Source: Clavelina lepadiformis (taxonomy: Eukaryota; Chordata; Ascidiacea; Aplousobranchia; Clavelinidae). Taken from it: a stretch of 64,000 nt of DNA. The stretch is taken from NCBI RefSeq assembly GCF_947623445.1, contig NC_135243.1, positions 5,644,501 to 5,708,500 of the forward strand, written 5' to 3'. Below the pieces are notes generated by a model that saw only the letters and a program-made list of their open reading frames with translations, was not told where the DNA came from and did not search any database. This document shows, in pieces, positions 49,101-61,557 of this stretch; the first letter of the stretch is position 1, and each line of letters begins with the position of its first letter. A program made the position numbers and the translations under genes.

Positions 49101-49852
49101 ACTGTGTTTTGTGAAGAAGAGTTTGTGATGATATTTTTAATATACAGATTGTATAAGATGTAGAATTCTTGTCTTCGAGTATCGAATCAGCGAAGCATAA
49201 CATGACATATCAATGACATGCTGTTTCCTGCTTATCGTTTAAAGTCGTGGCAATAAACATCATGCCTATATATTACGTGAGTTATACACAGCTGTTCATT
49301 CACTTGTTTACTAAGAAAATAGCAGTAACATGGACGTTTTGATGGTGTTGCTGTACTAATGATTTGTGAAAATGTTCTCGTTCAAAGAAGCTTCAATATA
49401 ATCAGTTTATACGGTCATGCAGTCATTCCTGTGTAATTGTTGAATTCAATTTTGAAGACGTTCTGTATCAAGTTAAACAACTTTGTTGTCTTCTTTATAA
49501 GACAATAAGCCATTAAGGTGAACAATTAAGTCCGAGGATGAGAAAAGCAGACAACGACCTTATGAAACTCATATATCATCATCCGCAATAAACATTTCAA
49601 CAAGCAAACATAGTAGTGAAGTGGGTCAAGCTATCAAGTTCAACAACCATTCACCACCCATTCCATTACAAGTTACTTAAATTGTACATCATATGCAAGC
49701 ACTGTTCTAAAAACATAAACATACCAAATGTCATTGAAGATACAATCATATCGGTTTTCCCAAGCTGGGTGTATTTCATCTTCGACAAATCCTTTGCATC
49801 ATGAAAGCCTTCCACAAAAGTTGGAGGTCTGGTTAATGCAAAAGTGTAGTAA
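46173..49852 (-). CDS. L-galactose dehydrogenase-like aldo-keto reductase, copy 3
   Basis: Exons in transcript order: 49852-49725, 48905-48598, 48256-48126, 47928-47826, 47239-47022, 46585-46499, 46272-46173; all open and in phase. The catalytic Asp, Tyr, Lys and His positions are intact. Copy-specific changes include GRYLAEPSK in place of GRYLPETSK, EQSGIHTT in place of EQPGIHTT, and a more basic tail (VSKYHKKLAKNKSDVNLG). The exon 1-2 intron is enlarged by a solo LTR (49124-49670) and the exon 4-5 intron by a hAT MITE (47371-47730). The first coding exon upstream of 49852 was not identified. Product likely oxidises an aldose or similar carbonyl/alcohol substrate, by family knowledge only. 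Confidence 0.85.
47363..47738. mobile_element. hAT-type MITE with exact 8-bp duplication
   Basis: The element is 47371-47730 (360 bp). The left end is CAGGGGTCGGGAACCT and the right end, inverted, is CAGAGGTTGGGAACCT. Exact duplicates GTATAGGG lie at 47363-47370 and 47731-47738; the coordinates given include them. Unit 1 shows the unsplit CTATAGGGCCTATA near 28390. Inner GAGCC-A motifs are typical of hAT-Charlie-like elements. Confidence 0.93.
49120..49674. mobile_element. Solo LTR (probably Ty3/gypsy-type retrotransposon)
   Basis: The LTR is 49124-49670 (547 bp), beginning TGTGATG and ending CCATTACA (TG...CA). It is flanked by AGTT at 49120-49123 and 49671-49674. Units 1 and 2 have the empty site GAAGAGTTACTTAAATTG. 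A TATAAG motif (about 49496) and AATAAA (49587-49592) inside suit an LTR promoter and polyadenylation region. The 4-bp duplication and TGTGATG start fit Ty3-type elements. No internal coding region remains. Confidence 0.85.
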
Positions 49853-51943
49853 CTGTCAATCAATATATTTACAATGATAAAGACAAATTCTTTAACCTGT
49901 TTGCAGCAATCTTTTATCGTTTCACATTGTATATGGTTTAATTTTTATTAGCTTCAACTCACAAGTTGGATGACATCTTTTATTAACTTGTATAAGCTTT
50001 TGATGTAAGGAAATACCACAGTGATCAACAATCACCTGAGGCGATGAACTGATTCAAATGTAGGAGTTTATGAAAAAATGGTTCTCTACTGGCAAGACAA
50101 AATTTATATGACGAAACCGAAACCAAATCGTTTATGAAAAGCTTACTAGCAAAATATTCTCTGAGGCTTTTATGAAATTATATTTTGCAATTCTGGATCA
50201 AGAGCTACTTATATCATACACTTATCTAACTTTTGATTACTAACAATCTAGACACACATGATTTCTTGTGGCACACGCAAAATTATAGTTAATCTTGTAT
50301 GCTTCAATCAATTAGAAACCGGCTTTTGGCAGAGCTACCAACACAGCAAAATAACTGTCTTTAAGTTTAAGGTCACTTATAATAATTAATCAAAAGTGTA
50401 TTTCTGGTCAGCACTGGTCAACTAGCCATTCCATTTTAAACATTTATTGAGCTCCCACAAAAGTATTCCGATGCTCTTTACTTTGATCTCTGTTTTAGTC
50501 TCATCAAGCGAACAAACAGCATGCGAAACCCGAAGGTAAATCTGAATGCATTGTATTGAAAATCACCACTTGTAACCTGTACAATTTCGCTTTTCAGGCA
50601 GTGAAACAGTTAACATTGCACTATATTATAACGCTTTTCATTTAACTTATCCTACAACTTTTAGAAGTAGAAGATATTACATTGCATTAGGTCGCAAAAC
50701 ATTATACAACGTCAGCAAACTAGTAGTTAAAACTTAAAAAGGTAAACAAAACATCAGCGTTTAGGTCAAAGTTCGTTACAATCAATGATTAAATTGAAAG
50801 AAATCCTTTTGGGGGAATTCACTAACATGAAAAGTTGAGAAGAACAAGGTAAAAATTTCAACTAATATCAATTTGTTTAACCAAGTAGCTTCTTGAAGTA
50901 AGATGACAAGAATTTATCAAAACGTATTGTCTGTTTACTTTAGTCTAAAGTTTCCGTCTAAAAATGAAATATTCAAAAAACTAGTTTAAAATAATCGTAA
51001 ATCCAAACCGTCACGAGTTAACAATGAAAAGACATTTCATTAAAAAGAATTTTTGATGCCGTTTAAGCAAGAGTTTTGCTGCCAATTGATTAAACCGACT
51101 TTCCTATCATAAATTTGTAAAGAATTTACAGAAAATAATCATTAAAAGATAAGATGCCCGAAACTTCAGGATTATTTCTTTGAACCAGTTTCAAGCAAAT
51201 CTAACAATCAACGGACTTGAAGCTTTCGTTATTGTTTCCATCGAAAAACACCTGCAGGTTTAATTCGGTATCGTACATAAGCTATCTGTTCTAAACACAA
51301 TAGAAAGCATCTGTACTTCAATCGACCGTTATACCAGAAATGCACAGAAACAAAGTAGATAAAACCAATGTTTATGACCTCAATTGACAACTGTTCCATA
51401 TATGTTTATAATTAATATTGAGTTAGCTGTTGATTTTCAGAATTAAATATATTCACAGGTAAAGGGGCGATGTGGGAAAAGTAACGCAAAGCATATATAA
51501 ACTCCATTTCCTGTGACATTTCCTCACAACAAGAACAGACGAAAAAAGCGTAGGCCTATTTGTCATGAAACATTTCACAGTTCCGTTTTTAAACTACTCG
51601 ATACCTTTTTGCTTGTTTTAAATGAAATGTATTTCGAACGTGAGCTGACATTGTACGTAATTGCCATGTTGGCGCAATCTTAAGTACGTCATAACTCATA
51701 AGTCATTAAGCGTAATTTGGTGAATGGCGATTCTGCAACGTGGTGTCTGACAGTATTGAAAGTACAGAAAGTTGCATTTTTCTGCAGATATTCATGAAAA
51801 GATTTGTTTTATATATCTTAAAGTGATCCATAGTGTGATAAATCGTACCCTTGTATAGCTTGGAGAAGTAATTAATATGTTATTGTGGCAGGAAAGACGT
51901 AAACCTTAAAAAAACTGTCAATGTTTTAGGTCGCTGTGAGTTG
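49853..51943. other. Unit 3 right part and intergenic sequence before the Rab gene
   Basis: Up to about 51170 this is duplicated sequence upstream of AKR copy 3. Beyond that it is single-copy within the window and AT-rich, with no gene recognised. Confidence 0.5.
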
Positions 51944-53917
<1,974 letters not shown>

Positions 53918-56635
53918 AACGCCAACATCTAAATAAATATTTTCACTTTCCTTGTAAGACCATTTATCTTTATGCTAAAGCGTTTGCTATAAGAACACAT
54001 TTTCTCATTTATGATTTGACGTTTGAAGCAAATATTGTTACTTTACACAAGGGCAGCTTATGTACTCTGGAGACATGTGACTCACGTAAGGTCGAGTGGA
54101 ATATGCTGCGTTTGGTTAATTTTGCTTGTTTTTTAAAGTGGGCTATAGTCACAGTCATAGATTACAAGTTACAACGCTTTCTTATCTACGTAACTGACAT
54201 TACTTCTACAATCATAACAACAATCGAATATCATCTTAATAATTGTTTCGATGTTTACTTCATTGGTTAATAATTTATTTAGTCTTTTTACCTCTTTACT
54301 TTGTGAAAAGATAATCTTATAACTTGCACTGTAGTGTGTATAGGCAATGACTAAAATGTGATAGGCCTGCGTAATACCTCAGAAAGCATATCAGATCTCA
54401 GAGAGCGTCATTTCCCTTGTCTCTGAAACCCATTTCAGAGGTATTTATGAGTTTTTCGTCACACTTTGCTTGAAAGCTGATGACATCTATCAATAAGCAA
54501 AATACATTGGCAAACAATCAGAACACGGTTGTGTCATGTTGTGGTTATAGACATCTTATTAACAAAGTGTCTTATCTATTGTTCTCAAAGTAAGAAATAG
54601 AAATTTTATAAACAAAAGTTCTAAACTCGATAAAACTTTGGTATTAGCAATAGCTAACGTATAGTCAAATACGCTTCGTCATTAGCTTAAGAGTTATTGC
54701 TTTGCCTGCTAGACGGTATTTCTAGGGTAAGGCTTGAACGTTTTTTTGTATGTTTAGACCCGGGCAACTCCATCTTCGTCAATTCAACGCCTGATAACTT
54801 GAATATTGTTTTGATCATCACTTCATCAAAGGCCTGAGGGTGAATTGAGCATCCAGCAATGGAATAAAGCTTTAATTTCAGTTTTCATAAATTGCTTCAG
54901 ATATTTTTGTTCAACATAACCAACAGTCTATATTTAAGAAAGTATAAGTCGGCGTTTCGTCTGGTTAAAATTTTGCAATGTAGCCAACTCATTGTGATAA
55001 GAATTATCGTACAAATATAACGACGTTTTGTTCTTGATAAAAGGAAACGTACTTTTATTTGGCATTCTGTGCACATTTAAATATCAAAAGCCATTGGAAT
55101 CACATTCGCTATTCATACTTTATGTTATCGAAATAATGCCTTCAAAAGCACACATCCATTTCCCCTTTTTAGCGCATTATTACAAAAGAGTATATGGGTT
55201 ACCTATTGTAATGGATATACTGTACATAGAGTACCTAGGTCGTTTCTTACATGTTCGTGCTTCGAACGCTGGTGTTGCCAGAAGTGGAGGTAGAATGGAA
55301 AATGTAACATGTTCTCAGTAAGTGATATGATCAGAATTAACATAAGCTTTTTCTTCTGGTGGCCGTAAACGTCATACAGACTCAGTATGATTGCAATTCT
55401 TTAGATATTGTTCGGCAAAGAGTCACTATACTACTATAGCATATTGTAGTGGAGAATGCTTCCCAGACATACTAATTTATATTGGTCGCTTAAGTACTTC
55501 TATTAGAAAGAATTTATTGCACAATTGAGTGGGTTAGGCTACTGGCGCAAAACGAACTCCGAATACTTGAAAGCATTCACCTGTTACTTGGTTCAGTGGT
55601 TCACAGAGTTTTCCTTGAAAACTGTTCGCTGATCGGCGAGGTAGTAAGAAATATGATGAAAAGTTTGATAAAATGTGCTACAGTAGCCAAAGGCCGGGCC
55701 CCAGGGATTCTGCAATGCAAAAATTTATGATAAAAATTGAGATATATTTTTTTTTCTATTAACCATTTTTTTGGGGACAGTTAGCATTTCATACTAAGCA
55801 ATCGAGTCGTTTTAAAACTTTCGCATATGCTAGGTGATATTTAAAATTTAGAAAATGCGTTACAAATACGCTTGAAGGCCTACTTAATGAAATATTACCT
55901 TTGTAAATCAAGTCTCACGTTTAGGCCAATACGAAAAGTTGCATGTAATAACGGAAAGTCGAAAAAACATGTGAGTTTTCCTTCGAATAAATGGTTGTTG
56001 TCAATTTTTGAAAAGCACGTTTGTTTCCCGGTCCCGGCAAACATGATAGCCTATCCTGGAAGATTGGTATGAGAATCCAGTCAACAAAGCCTACTCCCCG
56101 CGAAATATTGAAAACCTTCTGAAGCGTAATAAACGAAGTCATACCTCCGGTGAAAACAGGTTTTTCGTTTCTTTTGCTTTCATTTAATTGTTGAAATATT
56201 GAAAACTGCTACGCTTGACTTGTAGGTTGGTCCTTTGTCTTCGGTGGACTCGGTCTTCCTTTATCGAATCGTCAACAATGGGCGATATTTCTAGATGTAT
56301 GAAAACATGAAACATATATTAAAAATATATTTGCAATATATATAGATAATCCAAAAACGTATACGAAGTAGCAAAAACAAATTTTGGACCATTGTGGAAT
56401 TCGGTGACATAAAAACATGTTAATGTTAATGTTGGTTGATCAAGTCAACCTCGATCATCTTAAACAGGGAAACGGGAAACATTTTAGAGGCAGTTTTCAC
56501 AAATTATTTCTTTAAATCGTGATTGAAACTTTGACGGTGCATTTTTGGCATAACCTATAAACGTTTTCTCAAATTGAATCCTATAGGAAATATATTGAAT
56601 ATATATTGATTATATTGAATCCTATATAGGCCTAC
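53918..56635. other. Intergenic, no gene recognised
   Basis: About 2.7 kb of AT-rich DNA. Open frames near 54016-54270 and 55028-55321 have no splice context or family resemblance and are left out. Confidence 0.45.
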
Positions 56636-56694
56636 TATGCAAATTTACGTAGATTCCCTATATAGTATATAAGGAATCTACATAAATTTGCATA
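56636..56694. repeat. Near-perfect hairpin
   Basis: A 22-nt arm (56636-56657) and its inverted copy (56673-56694) differ at one position, with a 15-nt loop of TA-rich sequence. It could be a tiny foldback element, a cruciform-prone site or a transcript hairpin; the sequence does not decide between these. Confidence 0.75.
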
Positions 56695-57470
56695 ATAAAA
56701 GATATAACAGTGAGTCCAATATCAGCTTTGAATGTTGGGCGTGGGAAGTTAAGGATTCCATTGCTCTGGACCGGCTATCTTCTCACGGCCGCATTTGACC
56801 TTGGCTTCACATCTTTCGATTTCGTAATACCCTGACTCGATGTGAAAATTTCCACAAAATTGGTTTTCTTAATTTTGTTATATTTACAACTTATGAGTTT
56901 CATATAAAAAAATTCTAGCAATTGCGATTTATATAGACACATTTCTGTGGTCGGCTGTAAAAATTTTATGGTGCTGCATGACCGTTATAAATCTTGAAGT
57001 TTTTCACGGCGCAAACATTTTAGGTACTGACTAAGTCGTTAAAGAAGTCCTAACGTTTACGGAATAGAATAGCTTCAGTTTAGATAGCCGAGTTGATAAT
57101 TGATTACATGAGCAGAAAAAATGGTTCACTTAAATATGTTAGTCTCATTTGTACCACCAACGGTATTTTTCCACAGTCAATACTCTAGAAAACTCGTTTA
57201 TTGAAACTTAAAACTTAACGAAACTTGGATAATTTACATACGTACGTACAGTGATCAAACAAAGTTAGCAAATGAGTTACGTTACGAGTTATGAGTTAGC
57301 AGTTAGGCTGCTTAAACGTTTACTGTAGTTACTTCTGCGTAATCTTGTAGGAACTGTTTGTATTACAAAGGTAGTAGGCCTACCTGTAACGTAACCTTTG
57401 ACAATTTACTTGTTTTTTTGCAGCAAAAGTAATAGCTTTAGTTTACACGGATAATTGGTTTATATTACAG
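56695..57470. other. 5' flank of the nucleotidyltransferase gene
   Basis: Presumably contains promoter and a 5' untranslated intron: a good acceptor (TATATTACAG) ends at 57470, 22 bases before the start codon. The matching donor and first exon were not pinned down. Confidence 0.4.
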
Positions 57471-57492
57471 GGAATTTAGGAGTGTTCCAACC

Positions 57493-59871
57493 ATGTGTTC
57501 GTTCGAAAAGGAAGAACTCGAGCTGGCAAAGAAGCTGAAAAAATGTTGCGATGGTCGAGGTAAAGAAACTGATATTTCCAAGTCGACTCCAATCTTGCAA
57601 CAATTGGGCGTCCTGTATGGGAAAAAATGCGACAAGTTCAGTCTGGTACGAGCCGTTGGACTTTTGTACGCAGCTTTAGTCAGACAGCCAGAAAATGAGT
57701 CCATTGAAAAGGATATTGATCAACTTTGTAAGAATGTGTTGCGAAGAGCTAACGCTGAGCAAGTTACAGCCAACTTGGGTGCAATTGCACTGAAGTTTAA
57801 AAAACAACTCGAGCCTTGGCGACTACAAGTGAAAATGTTCTTGAAAAATCACGAAAATATTCCTGAAAAGATCGGCGAGGAGGCACTCATGGCGTTGGAG
57901 AAGAAGAAAATAAAAGACGTGCAAGCTATTCAAGAAATGGTCACCAACACCTACGTCGAAATCATGAATGGTATTTCACGAAAGTGTATGGCTGTCATGG
58001 GTCAAGCCCCTTGCAAGTTTACTCTGGTTGGTATGGGGTCAGTTGCCAGAGGAGAGGTATCTCCCTACTCTGATTTTGAGAGCATCATCGTGTTGGAAGA
58101 TGGTGTGCAGGATAGAAAGGACTACAAAAAAACGTTAGAATATTTTCGTTGGTTGGCGGTGATCTATCAGTTCATCCTTGTTGGATTACAGGAGACTATT
58201 TTAAGGTTTCTTGCAATTCCGTGTCTAAATAATGAAAGCGTGCCTGGTGGAGATTGGTTTTTTGACGCCCACACACCTTGTGGCATTTGTCCCGATGGCT
58301 TGGCTCCACACGCCTGCAAAAATCCGTTGGGCAGACAAGAGCCAACTGAAACGAAGTCATGGATTACTGAGTTGATAAAACCGGTCAGTGAAATGGCCAC
58401 TTACCTAGACCGAGAAGAAGATTTAAAGAATGGCTACTACTTAGGTGATCTGCTTACTCGAAGTAGGTTTGTGTCCGGAGACAGAGATGTGTATGAGCAG
58501 TTTGTACGAGAAGTTAAGAAAAAATTAGTCGAAAACGAAAACTACCACAAATTAGTTACCACTCAATTGGTTCGTGGCTTGCAAGAGTTTGATACTGAAA
58601 CATGTTTAGCTAGACTCTTTGCGGGCCGAACATGCGACATCAAGCGAGTAGTGTATAGAGCCACCACGATCTTTCTCTCCGCTGTCGGACGCCTTCAATC
58701 AATAGACGAGAATTCTTGTTTCGGAATAATCCAAGAACTTGAAAGAAGGAATCTAATTGATCACTACACGGCTCATAATGTCGCTTACGCTGTGGCTGTG
58801 GCCTGTCAAGTTCGACTTTCCGTGTACATGTCAGGAGATGGCCAAAATGACATTTTAAGCGAGAGTAACTATTACGACTACAACGACAATCTTATAACAC
58901 AGAGGCTTATTGAAATAGTTGGGAAGAGAAGTACAATTGACTACTTTGTGACTGCAGTCAACCTCCAGGGTGCTGTGTATAGGCAAGAGATTTTGCAGCA
59001 AATAGAAGTTGGTTTTTTTAAAGTTTTTGACTTGCCGTCCTCCAAATTCATCGTTTTACACTTTCTTAAGCTTCATGATGATCTTATTGAAGAATGGAAG
59101 ACTTACTCTCGCATCTACGGTCCGAATAATTTTCCCGAAGAAGACGACCTGGAAGTGAGATATTTTGTCGCCGTCACGCACCACCTGTTGGGCAACCTGG
59201 ATGAAGCTAAAGATATGTTCACTTATCTTAATGATTACCTGGAGAACAACGGCATAAAGGAGGCAATCCTTTTGGGAAATATTTTAGTTGAATCTGGCAG
59301 ATTTTACATGATGACTCGGTATCCTCACTTTGCCATAGATTACCTGAACAAAGCCAAGTCTAAGATAGAAAATTTAGAACCGTCTGTGGAGAAAAAGAAC
59401 GACTTTTTGGCCAACGTCTGCCACTTTTTGGGTCAGTGTAATTGTCAGGTTTCAAATTTCGAAATAGCACTTGCCTGTTTTCGGGAGACATTGAATTACG
59501 TTACTCACACATCCAAACTAGACAATAAACGATTACAAAGGGAAAATATGACTGTTTTGAAGCTTCTCTGTCAGCTGGAAATCGTCCGATGCCTTGTAAA
59601 TCTCGAAAGGAATATGGAAGGTCTATCTTTGGCCATGGAAACTCTCAACTTTGGAAAAGCGAGAAATGTGCCTCACACTCTGTTGGCAAATTGCTACAAT
59701 GCTGTTGGTGTCAGTCATCTCTCTGTGAGCAATCATGCGGAGGCATTAAAATACTTCGAAGAGGAACACAAGATTCGATGTGAAGGTGTACCGGATGACG
59801 TGGTAGATGAAAACCTTCAGCTGGTTGAGGAATACATGGCCGATTGCCGGATGGCTCTCTTGCGTTTTTGA
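57493..59871 (+). CDS. Nucleotidyltransferase-fold protein with TPR-like C-terminus (left arm, intact)
   Basis: 792 aa in one uninterrupted exon. The middle of the protein has the pol-beta-like nucleotidyltransferase signature: Gly182-Ser183 in VGMGSVARGE, followed by Asp194 and Glu196 in YSDFESIIVLED. This is the GS-x(n)-DxD/E pattern of the GlnD/DUF294-type group. Such domains transfer nucleotides to proteins or small molecules; the target here is unknown. The region after it (about 230-330) has a Cys/His-containing stretch (HTPCGICPDGLAPHACKNP) that might bind metal. Residues about 540-790 are helical with TPR-like repeats (CYNAVGVSHLSVSNHAEALKYF), suggesting protein binding. The N-terminal 100 residues are also helical. 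No signal peptide or membrane segment, so cytosolic. The start is the only ATG just after a likely 5'-UTR splice acceptor. A broken mirror copy lies at 62253-64000. Confidence 0.8.
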   Translation: MCSFEKEELELAKKLKKCCDGRGKETDISKSTPILQQLGVLYGKKCDKFSLVRAVGLLYAALVRQPENESIEKDIDQLCKNVLRRANAEQVTANLGAIALKFKKQLEPWRLQVKMFLKNHENIPEKIGEEALMALEKKKIKDVQAIQEMVTNTYVEIMNGISRKCMAVMGQAPCKFTLVGMGSVARGEVSPYSDFESIIVLEDGVQDRKDYKKTLEYFRWLAVIYQFILVGLQETILRFLAIPCLNNESVPGGDWFFDAHTPCGICPDGLAPHACKNPLGRQEPTETKSWITELIKPVSEMATYLDREEDLKNGYYLGDLLTRSRFVSGDRDVYEQFVREVKKKLVENENYHKLVTTQLVRGLQEFDTETCLARLFAGRTCDIKRVVYRATTIFLSAVGRLQSIDENSCFGIIQELERRNLIDHYTAHNVAYAVAVACQVRLSVYMSGDGQNDILSESNYYDYNDNLITQRLIEIVGKRSTIDYFVTAVNLQGAVYRQEILQQIEVGFFKVFDLPSSKFIVLHFLKLHDDLIEEWKTYSRIYGPNNFPEEDDLEVRYFVAVTHHLLGNLDEAKDMFTYLNDYLENNGIKEAILLGNILVESGRFYMMTRYPHFAIDYLNKAKSKIENLEPSVEKKNDFLANVCHFLGQCNCQVSNFEIALACFRETLNYVTHTSKLDNKRLQRENMTVLKLLCQLEIVRCLVNLERNMEGLSLAMETLNFGKARNVPHTLLANCYNAVGVSHLSVSNHAEALKYFEEEHKIRCEGVPDDVVDENLQLVEEYMADCRMALLRF

Positions 59872-60563
59872 CTGTTTCTGTTTTGAGTCATTGATATCAG
59901 TCATTTACCATGCGGTATAAGTTATACTGTACCACATCGAAACTATATGAAAATTAACCATATGTCGATAAAAAACCTGAAAGCTTTAGTATAGTTTTTG
60001 AAAATTGGAATTGCTATTTTCCATTTCTTTAACCCGATCTATGCTTAAGTTCACCTTCCATGGGTCAGCAAAACGTTGACTATATGTGAACGACGATATA
60101 CAATCATAAACATCTTTTTTTATTAACGCTTCGATTTTATTGGTGTTGAAAAGAATTGAATTAGAAATTGTGTAAATTTGTTTAGTTTTATTGGGCCATG
60201 ATATTCAAACAACTTTAATGTTAGGCTGAAACATGCACGTACCGTTACATTTGGAAAATTGCTCGAATTTCCGTATTTCGACTTCATATGTTTGTAAGCT
60301 GACTATAGAGCAACTTAGTCTGTTCACTGGTGATCGAATAACTAGTCGTCAAGTGTGGACGGATTAAGAGTAATTATGATGCTATTAATGTGTTATAACA
60401 TGTACCTACTGTGTAATATCAAGTTGTCTTTATGGTTAAAGTTTTACTTTAATAATTAGACAGTCCAAATCGTATAACAGCTTAAGTTGCAGAGTAACTG
60501 TATAGTCTTCCAAACATCTACATACAATCCGTTGTGCTAGTTGTAATAATTAGCCCTTCCTCC
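58135..60563 (+). repeat. Left arm of a large inverted duplication
   Basis: Matches 61558-64000 in inverted orientation over at least 2.4 kb, including coding sequence and about 690 bp of 3' flank (for example CTAGTTGTAATAATTAGCCC at 60538-60557 against 61560-61579). The true arm is longer because the right arm reaches the window end. Confidence 0.9.
59872..60563. other. 3' flank of the nucleotidyltransferase gene, duplicated
   Basis: Non-coding sequence present in inverted form in the other arm. No separate gene recognised. Confidence 0.6.
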
Positions 60564-60969
60564 CATTGAATTTTCGTGCAGATCTGATGATATTGTAAGG
60601 TTATTGGCCGTGTCTAGTATACGCAACACATTATTACTTTTGATTTACGTCATTCGTAATCACAGCATTCAAAGCGCGTTCTCAATTGTCAGTCTGGTAT
60701 TAACAGTCTACCGAATGAAGTTTATTCTGTGCCCTGAAATCAGTGATCGTTTCGTTGGTAACCAATAATATATCAATATTCAAGACATTGACAGTCTGGT
60801 TTTGGTACTGTGATGCTCAACTAGGCTACCAGGATTAATGAACGCGTTATCAATGGAGCCACACTAACGAACAGTCGATCAAGCATTAATTAACAACAAT
60901 TAGCCCTTGCAAGTTACAACACGTCTAGTTAGCACGCTGGTGGTCTCAAGAACAGTGCCTTAGCCCTTT
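60564..60969. other. Left part of the unique spacer between the arms
   Basis: Single-copy AT-rich sequence with no gene recognised, upstream of the spacer ORF. Confidence 0.5.
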
Positions 60970-61407
60970 ATGAGACGTTCACAAGACGAAAGTTTTTTTT
61001 CAACACAGAAGCCGAAAGTTTTTTTGAGCGAACTTCTTGTTCCTGAGAAACCATCAAAGAAGTCAATGAAACAATCCAGAACTATAACGAATGTTCATTC
61101 CAAGACAAAACCCAAGGTCGCTAAAAAAACGGACAATACCACCCACAACTCAAAGTGTGGTCAGGAACAAATAAACGAACGACCGGGGACATTTCGTCAT
61201 CCTTCGCGAGGTAGAAACGTTTCTCCAGTCCCAGACTATTCTGGATCTGATTACGAAGAACCAGACGGTGAATTAAATGAACTCATTAGTCATTACTCAT
61301 TAGTGACGGAATGCGCGATTCTCGTAGCAATGACGAGGAAGACAACACGGTCGGCATTTCCCGAGACAATTCAGGTGGTCAGGAACGCCGTACCTCCAAA
61401 ATCGTAA
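60970..61407 (+). CDS. Hypothetical Ser/Lys-rich protein or first exon in the palindrome spacer
   Basis: A 145-codon frame starting MRRSQDESFFSTQKPKVFL. It is hydrophilic and rich in Ser, Thr, Lys and Pro, with an acidic patch (SGSDYEEPDGEL), no membrane segment and no recognised domain. After about 61300 a second frame (DSRSNDEEDNTVGISRDN and onward) looks more protein-like and runs into a good donor, GTAAGTTTTT, at 61405. The real product may therefore be an exon whose reading crosses frames through a small intron or an indel; CATTAGT repeats around 61282-61302 could have caused a slip. It might be the start of a gene truncated by the inverted duplication. Confidence 0.35.
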   Translation: MRRSQDESFFSTQKPKVFLSELLVPEKPSKKSMKQSRTITNVHSKTKPKVAKKTDNTTHNSKCGQEQINERPGTFRHPSRGRNVSPVPDYSGSDYEEPDGELNELISHYSLVTECAILVAMTRKTTRSAFPETIQVVRNAVPPKS

Positions 61408-61557
61408 GTTTTTGTTCAAATTATTACAATTCTACTCCTCAAAATAGTGAACCTAAACCAGCTTTACAACCCAGTGTCAGTCTGGTCGTACTTTCTTTCC
61501 GCTGTCATTTATTGTTTATCTTTATTATGTTATTGACATATTTTAGTGTGAGGAAGA

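Larger units (their letters stand above)
44946..51170. repeat. Tandem segmental duplication, unit 3 (shorter)
   Basis: Third unit, alignable to unit 1 until roughly 51170 (compare 31441-31530). It lacks the final part of about 3 kb seen in units 1 and 2. Its left part, about 45050-45690, was replaced by other repeats. It carries AKR copy 3, a hAT MITE and a solo LTR. Confidence 0.75.

Noticed and set aside
27636..49863. AKR copies as a phased array or CRISPR-like repeat
   Set aside because: The repetition is a gene-scale tandem duplication with introns, not short repeats with spacers.
58167..58400. 77-aa minus-strand frame, mirrored at 63735-63968
   Set aside because: Antisense of the nucleotidyltransferase coding exon in both arms.
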